A stretch of DNA of 64,000 nucleotides, taken from assembly GCA_016748015.1 (NCBI GenBank), contig JAAOMT010000168.1:43991-107990 (forward strand). The letters run 5' to 3'. Under the pieces are notes generated by a model. That model worked only from the letters and a program-made list of their open reading frames with translations. It was not told the DNA's origin and ran no database searches. This document shows, one piece after another, positions 21,785 to 32,746 of this stretch. Position 1 is the stretch's first letter. Every line of letters starts with the position of its first letter. Source of the DNA: Geosiphon pyriformis (Eukaryota > Glomeromycota > Glomeromycetes > Archaeosporales > Geosiphonaceae). The position numbers and the translations under genes are program-made.

Positions 21785-24700
21785 CACTAAGCATTTATAA
21801 TAACCAACACAGAATCCCTAATACCTGCAAAAAATAAACAAGATGCATGAAAGCCAGAGCTAATGCCAAAAGCCTTTGCAATACCCAACATCTTTATCAC
21901 CCCCGCAGAGAATAATAAAGAAAGACCACACACTAGGCCAGAAACAGAGCTATCTCTAGGAATCAGGCTACACTTCTCTATTAAAGCACGGTGACTTACA
22001 CAAACCAACCAAATCTCATCCCTAAAAGCAAAACAAAAATTTTGCACAAATTCTATCACCTTTTGACAAGCAATCTTTGAGTCCCTGAAAACTGAAACCA
22101 CTTCCTGAAAACAAAGTTTGAACATAAAGCTCTTACAAAATGCCAAACACAACAAAGTGTCAGAAACACAAGAGAGTATAAGCTGCATAAGTTGTGATGA
22201 TGACCAGGGTAAACCAGAGAGTGCTTCCCAGATAGCCACATATATGTTCAACAGCTGGGCGCAGATAGCAGTATCAGAACCACAAAAGAAAACATGATTG
22301 AAAACTTCGACTTTACCATAATACAAGCATAAAACACTGGAATAAGATCTATTATAAAGGCACTTGCAGACAGCAACAGACAGGCAATGATATAAAGCCT
22401 TCATGAAATAAGTACGAGCATCAGCAGAACATTTACCAGTGGAACTAGTGGCCATATACATATCAGAATACCACACAAAAGAAGACTTATGCCAGTTCAC
22501 ATCACCATGCAAACTGGTGACCAAGATCCTAGAACTCGAACCAATCTCCCATTGAGCACAATAAATACAATAGAAAATATCATAAACAAAATATCTAAAA
22601 TTTTCAGAAACAGTCACACCACCTGCCAAAATATAGCACATATTCACATGCAAAGGAAGAAAATGTTCAGACATAGCAGCAGTCATAGCAAGAGTATCCG
22701 CATGCTCATTATCCAAAACACCAGAATGTCTTTTGACTTTAAACCAACAGATGTTCAGATTTTTATTATGAATCAAGTCATAAATGTAACAGCGTTCTAA
22801 CCAGCATCGATTTTGAAAGTCCGGAACCACCAGACCCAGCTCAGATTTACATGCATCCAAAGCCACCTGACTGTCAGAGAACAAATGAACAGAACTAGAG
22901 GGGGAAACACATTCAAGAGCCAGAGCAATAGCCTGCAATTTTGCCATAGTAAAAAACACCAAACCAAAGACTTCAACACCCAAACCCAAATCAACACTAT
23001 CAAAAAAAACAGCAGCACCAGCCCACATGCCAACAGTACCCAAACCAGCCAAAGAACCATCAGTATAAACCAAAATACTATTAGTACTAACACTAAGCAG
23101 ACAATTGTGAATCATAGCAAAATCAATCAAATCTAGGACATTTCGAGGGGCAACCCCACCAACAGCAGAAGACATAATGGAAACAGGAGCCACCATGTTG
23201 ATAAAAGAAACTGAAAGATCAAACCAGACAGGAACTGGCCTATGTGAGTCCAACTGCTTCCAACATTTAAAGATTGCCCAAGTAAAAGCAGCCCCACTGC
23301 AGTTCTGAAGTTAATCTACAAAAGCAACACCATAACACTGAAGAGACGGAAGACATCTGACAAATCTAGACTCACCAAGAACAGATACCATAAAGATCCC
23401 TTTCTGAAGACGAAAAACATTGGCTCCAATGCCAACTAAATAAAAATTATAATCATGAAATATACAAACCAAGTCTGCCAAAAAATTATTGGAAGCACCA
23501 ACACCAATATGAATAGAGGAACTCAAAAGATGGATTGGACACCAACACAAAACTTGCAAGTCATAAGATCTATAAGCAAACAAATGACCCAAAATACCAA
23601 CTGAATTCACAAAACAAACAATAGACGCCACTTTGTGTTCAGCCTAGATTTGTTTAAAAGTCTTCAAGCCATACAATAAGGGATGATACAATACATTATT
23701 GGGAAAATCCAAAGGCAGACCAGATTTTGATTTCAAACCCTTGCAAATTAAAGTATTCCATTTGTTGCACATATTAGGAAGAACAAAGCTGAACTGAGTT
23801 CTGTAATTCACAATAGAGTGGAGAACTGAAGACACCAAATATGAAAATTGTTTATCAGAGATGGTCTTTTTTAACACAAGATTAGCAAAAAACTTGATGT
23901 TCAAGTGAGTTTTAGCAAGACTGGGCTTAGAAAGGCTCTCAGTGGACAAAAAAATACCCAAATACTGATGAAGTTTCCACTTTTTGGCCACAGATATAGG
24001 CATTCCACTTATCAAAAGAGAAGAATTTACAACCCAGTAGTTAATAAGAATGGCCATGATCTTATCATTGTTAATTGAAATGTCATTAAGCCTGAAAAAT
24101 TTGCTAGCAATATCTAAAATGTGTTGTGTTGCTGCTTAACTACTACCAATCCAGATTGTATCATCCACAAAAGTGCCAGCAGCAAGAAATAAAGTTAATC
24201 TAGCTTGAGATTCCACACAACCAGTCTTAAAAACGAAATAAGAATTCAATCTATACCCACATACATTCTCCTGTTTCTTAACTTCGCACAGAAGAGGATC
24301 ATAAAATATCCACCAAAGGAGAAGTAAGAAAACCTCCCCTTGGTCCAAGTCATTATGCACATGATAACCACTTGTTAATCCAAAATCAGTCATAACCCAG
24401 TTGGTATGGCCACTATGAATACTCCCAAAAAATTGGATAAACTTGCTACACATTTTGATTTTAACCAGACTATTCCTGAAATGTTCCTAACCAACAGAAT
24501 TATAAGCCTTTTGCATGTCCTGCAAAACCAGCCAGAGCTCCCAGTTCTTTTTTATAGTGTCCTCAATCACTGAACCAACCATGAAAATGGGGAACTGAGT
24601 CGTAATACTCTTTAAAACTGAAAAATTGTCACTATAAAGAATGTCATACTTGCTGCATGCCAATGAAATCCTGTCAGAAAGAATTTTGGAGAGAATTTTG

Positions 24701-26474
24701 TAAGCTGTCTCAATCAGAGCTATAGGACAAGTATTAGTGAGCATGTCTTCCCATTTATAAGGCTTAGGAATCATTGAAACTCAAGCCTCCTTCCAAACAC
24801 CAGGAATTGATTCATCAGAAAGACAAAAATTGATGAGCACTAAGAGCATATTAAGAACTAAACCATTACAATGTTTCCAGAGTTCATTGGAGATGTTCGA
24901 AAGACTAGCAGCTTTCTCATCAGGCAGATTGGAAATCACACCAAATAATTCAACAAAACTAATACAGTTCATGACATTGGAAAAGACGCCATTAAAAACA
25001 TGTTCCATAGGCTGATACTGACAAGACCAATCCTCAGGCACATCACGAATCACACCTTGCTTTCATGTCCAACCTTCTATTATCTCATCCACTTTATCTT
25101 TAACATGATCAGGCTCTAAGATTAGCTCTTTACCCACCACCAAATAATCTAAAACAACTTTGCAAAAGAGCCACTCCAAGACACTCCTGATAGTGTGACC
25201 TTTGTTTGACTCAAAGCTCTCCATTCTTCTATTGATAGCAGACCTGATATAAAAATTCTTAACACATTTTGACTCTAACAACTTAGAAGCACGATAAGAT
25301 TTCCTGATCTTTAAAAGAACAAATCATATATCATTCAAAGGAAAGCCTGAGAGAAAAAGAGATTTTACCAACGAAGCATTAACAAAATCAAGCAGAATCT
25401 AAGTTTCCAGTAGTAAAGTGAATACATCATGATTGATCAACTGGGAAGCTTTAACCAATTTAGATACCAGCAGCTCCAATCTATAAAACTTGGACAAGGT
25501 TTTGGTAAAAACACTATCATATTCCTTGAACCATTTTTTTTGAAAACCACATTTGCCAAAAAACACAATGTCTTATGAACAGCATTCCACATAGCATCTA
25601 GATCTGAACACATTTTGGCATTCAAAAAATCATCATAGAGCATGGCAGCATTAACCGCCGTTTCATCCTTAAACTTTGACCATAAAGCATCATCAGCACC
25701 TTTAAAATTGTACTTTCAATGATCCTTATTCACCTGTTTACACAATGAGTTTAATTGCACATCAAGCAAACCACCAAGACTCACAGAAACAAAAACAGCC
25801 TTATGATCAGTATTGAAAAACTTCTCAACACCAGCCATACCACAATCTAAAATCACATTAACTAGATTTGACGACACAAATACATAGTCAATAGTTTTGA
25901 CAACTCCCCGAGAATTGTTCCACGTAGCTTTCTTTTTATATAAGTCCTCACTCAAGGAGTTAACCAAATCTAAATCAAAACATTTTTTGAAACTTGCACT
26001 TTTGTGAGAATCATCTTCATTGAAATTGCCACCCAAGATGATGAAAGAGGACTCATTCACCACTCTTGCAATTAAAGAATTAACATTATCTGCCTGAGAG
26101 AAACAAACTGCCAGAGAAGCTCTAGCATACAGCTCCAAAACTGATACAGAAAGATTATTTTTAAAAAGGAGCCTGAGAGAAAAAAGCTGGCCAGAAATAT
26201 CTAAAATTTTGCATATATGCTGAGCCAAAAAATTGTTCATAATGATTGCAACCTCAGAACCCAGGTGACCAGAATCTAAACCAAAAGTAAAAACCCAAAT
26301 GCCATCAAACTTGCTCATAATCTAAGGATGGATCTTATCTTTCAACTTAGTTTCAGTAATAATCAAAATCACATTGTTCATTTTTTTATGCCAACAAATA
26401 ATATTATCCTGTTTTGCAGGATTGTTCATTCCCCTAATGTTACACGTTGCAACTTTCCAAACCAAACTGTTTAT
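21785..26474 (-). pseudogene. LINE B ORF2: APE endonuclease, RT, RNase H, C-terminal domain
   Basis: Endonuclease signs are NIRGMNN near 26425, ITETKL near 26350, GGNFNED near 26025, TIDYVFVSSNL near 25900 and TDHKAVFVS near 25820. RT signs are LQDMQKAYNSVG (motif A) at about 24490-24525, DLDQGEV and FYDPLLCE (motif B) around 24350-24290, and FVDDTIWIGS (motif C), with VDD at 24160-24168. B is the only copy here that keeps both catalytic aspartates of motif C. RNase H and C-terminus occupy 23253-21787. Stops and frame changes break the rest into about ten pieces (for example TGA at the Trp of KDHxKYNF). A bicistronic LINE uses this protein for target nicking and cDNA synthesis. Confidence 0.75.
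21787..23253 (-). pseudogene. RNase H and C-terminal zinc-type region of LINE B ORF2, still open (488 residues)
   Basis: An uninterrupted stretch inside the broken ORF2. VYTDGSLAGLG near residue 62 has the first RNase H Asp. AKLQAIALALE near 103 has Lys where the family has the catalytic Glu (AELQA), a G-to-A change. FSDSQVALDA near 125 keeps the third acid, and VKRHSGVLDNEHAD near 173 keeps the His/Asp end. The C-terminal part carries VLCLYYGKVEVFNHVFFCG (one Cys changed to Tyr) and ends GFHASCLFFAG. RNase H would remove the RNA strand from the hybrid. The Glu loss suggests it is inactive. Confidence 0.75.
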
Positions 26475-28379
26475 TGAGACTTGAAGAACAACGACAACTT
26501 TGAGCCAGCAAACAACTAATCAAACCTCACTAAAATAGAATTTACCAAAACTTCCAGAGCCACAAATTTAGATTCAAGACTGTTCAACTTAGAAGTTAAG
26601 ACCTTAGAACTGCTTAAGCCAAGAACCAGACCATCAGTAGCAATAAGAAGAGGGGTATTAGAAAGACTATCCAGACTATCCAAGACCATATTGGAAAGGG
26701 AATTTGAATTTGCAACCACAGATGGAACTGAAGCAAGAGGTTAAGAGACAGACATAGCAGGGGTTTCATTTGAAACAGGCACCAAAAACACCAACCTGGC
26801 ACCATTTAGGCGTTTTAGTATACATGCCACTTGGTCCAACAGGAGCCCCAAAGATTATTCCAAAGACAACAAGCAGTCATTTAAAGCAGAGTTAAGTGAG
26901 AAAGTAGAAGAAGGCAGACCACCAGAACCCGGACCACCAGAGGAAAAGAAACTTGAATCAGAACCAACAGAAAGACCAGAAGATGTAGATGCAGAAAAAA
27001 TAATCTGAGCTCACAATTTACTGCCAAAGGCAGCTGGGCAAGAAATGGGAACACTTTTTTTCACATACAACTTGGCAAGTTGGAGGCAATTTTCATCCAA
27101 AGTAACCTGCTTTATAAATGATTTTGGAAGCTTGGAAGTGGAAGCAATCTCAGCATCACACTCCAAAACTGAATGACTAAACTTCCCACACTTATTATAC
27201 TGAACAAAACCCAATTTAGCCCAAGAAAGCTTCACTCTACCAAAAATTAGAACCATGCAAAAAGCCGACTTCAACATTTTGTTAGACTCTAAGCCAACCA
27301 CAGCACAACGAGTCCTATTACCACTTTCTAATGACCGATTAATGACACACGTCTTCTCACTAGTCTCTTCCAAAAGATTTCCAAGATTATGCACAGTTGT
27401 ACCTACAGACAAAGTAAACAAAAGCACCCTAAACTGATCCCTTGATGTGCATGTCTCACAATTTCTCACAGCTTTGGCCATGCACACTGAATCTTTTCTG
27501 ATCAAGAATGACTACTTAGCTGCCAATAGATTTGCTTAACTCGATTTGGCAAACTCCACTACAGCCTTCTGCCACAGCCCAATGAGTTGCAATCGAATTG
27601 ACACCACTTGACCAAACTCAGAAAGAGCTGCAACGATCATTTCCTTTGGCATATCCATGGGAATTTCTTTGATCACCACAGCCCAATCTGAACAAAGCCT
27701 TTGTTTTTTCACATCATTGTTTATGATGATCTCTTTTTGTTTGGCCAATGACGCAGCTTTCCTCATGCTCTCCTCAAAAGTAAATATTGATCAGATGATC
27801 CCTTCAAATTTTGAGGGGGTAGTGGCTCTCCCAAAACCATTGATCTTTGCAAAAATTTTTCTAATCAATTGAGTTTTTGCCATTGCTAATTTGCCTTCAA
27901 CAGCTAAAAGATTGATATCCAAGGCAAAAAATTTTTTGACAAGCACCTCCACTTGAGTTTTGATGATAATAAGATTGACCCATTTGCTATTAAAAGAAAC
28001 TTTCTCTATTGGAAGAGGAAAAAGTTTCACCTCTTTATCCATGGCAAAGTTGGAGGAACTAAGGGGAGAGCCAAAATCTATGCCAGTACTTAATCTATTT
28101 GCTTTTGAAGTATTAACAACTGAATCCAGAAGAGAGCCATTACTACCACCAGACATATCAACGTTATTTTCATCACCAGATAAGCTTTCTACATCAAAAA
28201 AAGCACTATAACTAGAACCAGACTTCAGAGAAATGTTCTGCTTATTGCCAGAATGTTTAACATTCCCAAGAATGACTTTCTTCTTTTAAGTAAAGGAACC
28301 ATCAGCAGGACCATAAAAAGCACCTTTAGACACCTTTTTCTTTAACATACTGCCACTAGAAGCAGTCTCCAAATCCATG
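26472..28379 (-). pseudogene. LINE B ORF1: RNA-binding protein with RRM-like folds and damaged zinc knuckle
   Basis: The start MDLETASSGS is at 28379. Segments in order: Ser-rich N-terminus, FNSKWVNLIIIKT near 28000, AVVIKEIPMDMPKE near 27680 with LWQKAVVEF (first RRM-like unit), LLFTLSVGTTVHNLGNLL near 27420 (second unit), then KCGKFSHSVLEC near 27200. The knuckle should be CX2CX4HX4C, but its first Cys is Tyr (TGT to TAT). A coiled region SKVLTSKLNSLESKFVALE follows. Premature stops lie near 28286, 27789, 27535 and 27015, among others. The frame should end at TAA overlapping 26471-26474. This ORF1 differs from that of C and D in its N-terminus, though ORF2 is clearly related. Confidence 0.75.
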
Positions 28380-28404
28380 ACAAAAGAGTTATTAGTTAAA
28401 GAAA

Positions 28405-30660
28405 TGTTGATATAATACTAACAAAAAAAAAACAAAAACTTCTTTTTCAGAAAATAACTCATTGGGATTTTTTGGAGATAAGAAAAAAAGAAGTTTGTTT
28501 TTTGACTATCATAAAAGCTAAAACAAAATTAATAACAAAATTTATATATATTTAAACTTGTTTTTTTGACATAAATATTTAAAATAAAAAACTATTATTT
28601 TTATAATATTTTTTTAATTATTTAATAAATAAAATATAATTATTATTTAATATAAAACAATAAATTAAATATTTTAAATTAAAAAACAAATAATTAATAA
28701 TTAATTCAAAATTAATAATATGTTTTTTAGTTATTTTTAGCAAATATACAATACTATAAAATATTGTAATTAGAAAATTTACAATATTAATATATACTAT
28801 ATTATTATTATTAAGCAAATTTTTATATTTTATTTTTGTTTATAGCTTTAAAATAAATAATTATATATAATCTTTATATCCAATAATTAAACTACATATA
28901 CAATTAATTGGTTTTAATATAGTATTTTTAGCAGTATAAAAACCATTTAATTTTTTATTAACTATTTATTAAAAACAAACTTTTTACACAAAACTATCTA
29001 TAATTAATATTAAAAAAACACAAAACCAATATTTAAAATATTGCTAATAATACTAAACTCATATTAATTGAAAACTTTAATGAAAAAACTATTTACTTAA
29101 TAACTTATAACAAACAAATAAATTTAAGTTATAAATAAAAACATAATTTGAAAACTTTATTTTTTTATAATATATATATAATATATTAAAATATTTATTA
29201 TTATATAATTATTTTTAAATAATAATTAATAATTTTTTGTATAAAGTTTTTATTATGTAAATTTGTAAATTAATAATAAATTTACTTGTAATTATATAAA
29301 AGTTAAAATACTATAATAAAATAATAAAATATTAATTAATATTACTAATAAACAAAAAAGTTATTATTTTTATATTCAAACTAATTTTTTATAAAAAATA
29401 TCTAATGTATACTTAATAATTTAATAAAGTAATATATTTTGCCTAATATTATTTGATTATTTATTACCAAAAACACATTATTAATATATATTAAAAAAAT
29501 AAGTTTCAATAATATAATATAATTTGTTAATATATTAATTTACTTATTGCTTAAAACTTTAAAATAATCTTTGATTTTTATTTATTTTACAGAAATGTTT
29601 TTAAATTTATTTAAATTTTTTAATACAATAGTATTAAATTTAAAAATAGTTGTAAAAATTAAAAACTTTTAATAACAATACAAATTTACAAATATTCAAA
29701 AACTCTTAATTATCTAAAAAAATTGTAATAATAAATAATAATTGAATATATTTTAGTGTTAAACAATAACTTGCATCTTAATCAAAGTTAAAAAAAGCAA
29801 ATTATAAATGTTAATATTTATATTTAAATTAATATTAGAAAAATAAGCAATAATATTACTAATAGTAACAAATATATCTAAGTTTTTAATAGATTTATCA
29901 ATAAAAATTGAAATATTATATAAAATACAGCTTGTAAACTAAAATAAACAAAAGTTATAGCACTAATATCTAATACATATATATTGAACAGTTTTTCAAA
30001 AAATAATAAAAATTTTTAATTTAAACTATTTTCTATAATAAAATTCGAAATATAAATAAACTATAGAAAAATAAAGTCTTTTAAATTCATGTATTTTCAA
30101 CACTAAAAATTTTTTTATTTAAAATACAAATTATAATTGTTTAAAAATTTATTGACAAAAACAATACCAAAATATTTAAGAGATTTAATAATTTTAAAAT
30201 ATATAAAAGTCTTAGTACATTTAAGATAAAAAGATTTTGTTTAAAACAAAAAGTATTAGACATACTAACAACTAAAAAAATTTTATTGTTAAAAATATTT
30301 TCAAAATATTTGTTAAAAAATTGTTCATAAAATTAACTTTAAATTTAATAGAAAACTATAAAAAGCTTTAAAAAATTTAATCCAAAATCTGTAAATTTAA
30401 TAATCTATTCTGAAAAATTGGCCAAAAATGTTTTTAATATTAGCAAAACAAATTATTAAAACAACTTTATTCTTAGTCTGAATTTAATTAAATAACTTTA
30501 AATTATATAATAATGAATAATAGATTGTTTTATTTGGAAAGTTTTTAGGCAAATTAGATTAATATTTTAATATTTTTTAATTAAATAGCTTATTTTTTTA
30601 CATATATTCTTATTAATAAAGTTAAACTAAACTTTGTAATTAATAATAGACTATAATAAA
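28405..30660 (-). mobile_element. very old LINE, 3' half (element H), minus strand
   Basis: Reading leftwards from 30660, text matches the RT thumb of B (SLYNLKLFN near 30515 for LYHPLLYGLKTF), then RNase H and the C-terminal region. The 66-residue frame 28818-28618 (NIVYINIVNFLITIF) is the C-terminal segment, homologous to 21.2-21.4 kb in the other orientation. Its 5' half is at 37571-39690 beyond LINE C. C and G are almost absent. Confidence 0.6.
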
Positions 30661-30718
30661 ATTAAAACTAAATAAAAAAAAATATATTTTTTTTTCTTTC
30701 ATCAATTCCCTGACCACA

Positions 30719-32746
30719 ATGAAAGCAAAAAATAATTTTGAAGTTGTAGCTTTCTACTTTTCTTTCTTTCTTTGTTTTTGTCAGCTATTTCTTCAAATGT
30801 ACTTTTTTTTATTGATATGTATCTGGTGGGCTTGTCTGCTGATGGCTTTGAGTTTGGAGACTTGTTTAAGTGCCAAGAAAAACCATGTGAATACCATCTA
30901 TTTCTGTAATGTATCTTACAAAAAGCTGAAAAAGACTTTATTTGGTAATGTGGTGGATTTGTCTGCTGGCCCTCTCAGCCTAAAAGATATTGGTGATGCT
31001 GGTATCAAGCCTGTGGTGTTTTAGAGAAGCAAAGTTGGCAGTATTACTAGCAGTGTGAATGGTCTCTTAGATGTTAAAAATATGGCAAACATAGTTGCCA
31101 AAGAAACCAGCTATGCAGAATCAGGTGAGGACAATGATATAGATGAGACTACGCCAAGAAAAATTTGCATTCAGACGTATATGCTTAGCAAACCACTAAA
31201 ACAACCATTGTTTGAACATATAAGTAACAATGATAATGAGCTTAAACTTCCTCCTTGTGTGGTTATTGAATCCAATCAGTCATTACTGTTCAAGTCACAT
31301 GTCCCAATAAAATGGAATTTTGATTTGACAAAATTTTTCACACTTGATATTGAGCTTTCTGCAGTGCCTGAAAAAATGGTTGGTAATAAGTTGATTTTTT
31401 TGAAAAAAAATTTTTATCAAGTGGACAGTTTTGGAAGAGCCTCCACTTCCTCAAAATTTCCTAGAATCATTAGATCTTTCTTTACATCTAAATTGAATCT
31501 AAAAAGGGCTAGGGAATTGGCAATTTGTGAGAAAATTGTGGTAAATGATGGCTTGAAGAAAGTAAACATCTATTCAGATTGAGAGGTAATCATCAAAGAG
31601 ATCCCAGTAGATTTTTCTAAATTAGCAATTAAATCAGTTTTTTCTAAATTTGGTAAGATTGTATCAATTAAAATGCAATTGATTGGTGTGTGGCAAAAAG
31701 CATTGGTGGAGTTTGAATCTCCAGAGATAGCTAACTCTGTTGTCTCCAAATAGTCAATTCTCATAGGTAAAGATTCTGTGCATGTGGCTTTAGCAATTGA
31801 TAATAAACAATCTTGAATTTCAAGGGATCAACATTGGGCTTTGTTGTACACATTACCAGTTGGAATTACTTCTCATGATCTCTCTGATTTGCTGGATTCT
31901 TATGGTAAAAAAACCTGTTTTATTGGTCACAATCTTAATTTTTATGTTTGTGACAAATGTGCTGTGGTTTGTTTTGCTGATGAGACATCCAAGTTGGCTG
32001 CTTTTGGTTTCATTCCGGTCTTTAAGAGTGTGATCTTGCACTGGACTAGTCTCTCTCTGACCTGTTGTGCCAAGTGTAAACAATTTGGTCACATTTCTAA
32101 TGCATGTTCAGTTGGTGGGAATGTTGGAGTTCATGGGAAGCAGGTGGTAATTAATTAGGATCAGTTTCATTTGGCTAGTATTTATAAGAAGAAACAGGCT
32201 TTTGTTGTTCGTCTGGTCTCTTTTGGGGGTAAAACTTGGGCTCAGGTTGCTGGTAGTATTTTGTCTTGTGTGGTTTTTTCAGGTTCTTTTGGTGCTGGTC
32301 AGTCCCCTGGTGCCAAAACATTTTCATTTGCCTCTGTTTCCTCTAGTGGTCTTGACTTGTACAATCATATAACTTTTTTGAAACACTTTTTGGAGCTTTT
32401 GGCTAACCAGATTTCTGGCATTTTGAAAAAATTGAGTTTGGTGGATTCGGTGCCCCTGGTGGTTGCTTCTGAAGTCTTTTCTCTAGTTGTTCCTGTGTCT
32501 GTAGCCTTTGGCTTGAATTCAGATATAGCTTTGGTTGGTAAATTGGTGTCTTCTGTTTCCCCTTCTCTAGTTGTTAATAATATGATCAATAGTTTGAGTT
32601 CAAGTAGTTCTAAGGTTTTGACCACTAAAGTTGGTGGCCTAGAATCTAAGATGTTGGCTTTAGAAATATTGGTTGAATCTGTTTTAGAGAAATTGGACTA
32701 TTTGTGCTCGGGTTTGAGTTTATTGGCTTTTTTCTCTTCTCAATGA
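30719..32746 (+). pseudogene. LINE C ORF1: RNA-binding protein with CCHC knuckle
   Basis: It starts at ATG 30719 and ends at TGA 32744-32746. Segments: Phe/Leu-rich N-terminus altered by C-to-T changes, VVDLSAGPLSL near 30950, ETSYAESGEDNDIDETTPRK near 31110, FYQVDSFGRASTSSKFPRII near 31410, a first RRM-like unit (VIIKEIPVDFSK, 31590), a second (LLYTLPVGITSHDLSDLLDS, 31840) and CAKCKQFGHISNAC (32065-32106), an intact CX2CX4HX4C knuckle. FGGKTWAQVAGS near 32230 precedes a Ser-rich linker and a coiled end (SKVLTTKVGGLESKMLALE). Stops fall at 31022, 31580, 31751 and 32156, with frame changes between some parts. D carries the same ORF1 type. Confidence 0.75.
32743..32746 (+). promoter_or_regulatory. 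ATGA stop-start overlap of LINE ORF1 and ORF2
   Basis: The ORF1 stop TGA (32744-32746) overlaps the ORF2 start ATG (32743-32745). The ORF2 frame continues MSDLVWKIVMCNIRGLNN, the start of the APE domain. The same place in B (minus 26474-26471) reads ATAA, one G-to-A away from ATGA. Such overlaps support termination-reinitiation for ORF2 translation in other bicistronic non-LTR elements. Confidence 0.6.

Larger units (their letters stand above)
21655..28400 (-). mobile_element. full-length LINE B
   Basis: Minus-strand order is 5' leader, ORF1 (28379 to about 26472), ORF2 with APE endonuclease, RT, RNase H and C-terminal zinc-type region (26474 to 21785), 3' tail and an A-rich end at about 21655. 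About 6.7 kb, the expected full length. It is moderately mutated, between the young element A and the old LINEs. It sits exactly between the 3' ends of two older convergent LINE copies. Confidence 0.8.

Noticed and set aside
22489-23136. Plus-strand frames of 103 and 107 residues
   Set aside because: They are antisense to the RNase H region of LINE B, whose motifs are clear on the minus strand.
28618-28818. Minus-strand 66-residue frame as a small separate gene
   Set aside because: It aligns with the C-terminal region of LINE ORF2 and with 21.2-21.4 kb in the opposite orientation, so it is part of an old LINE.
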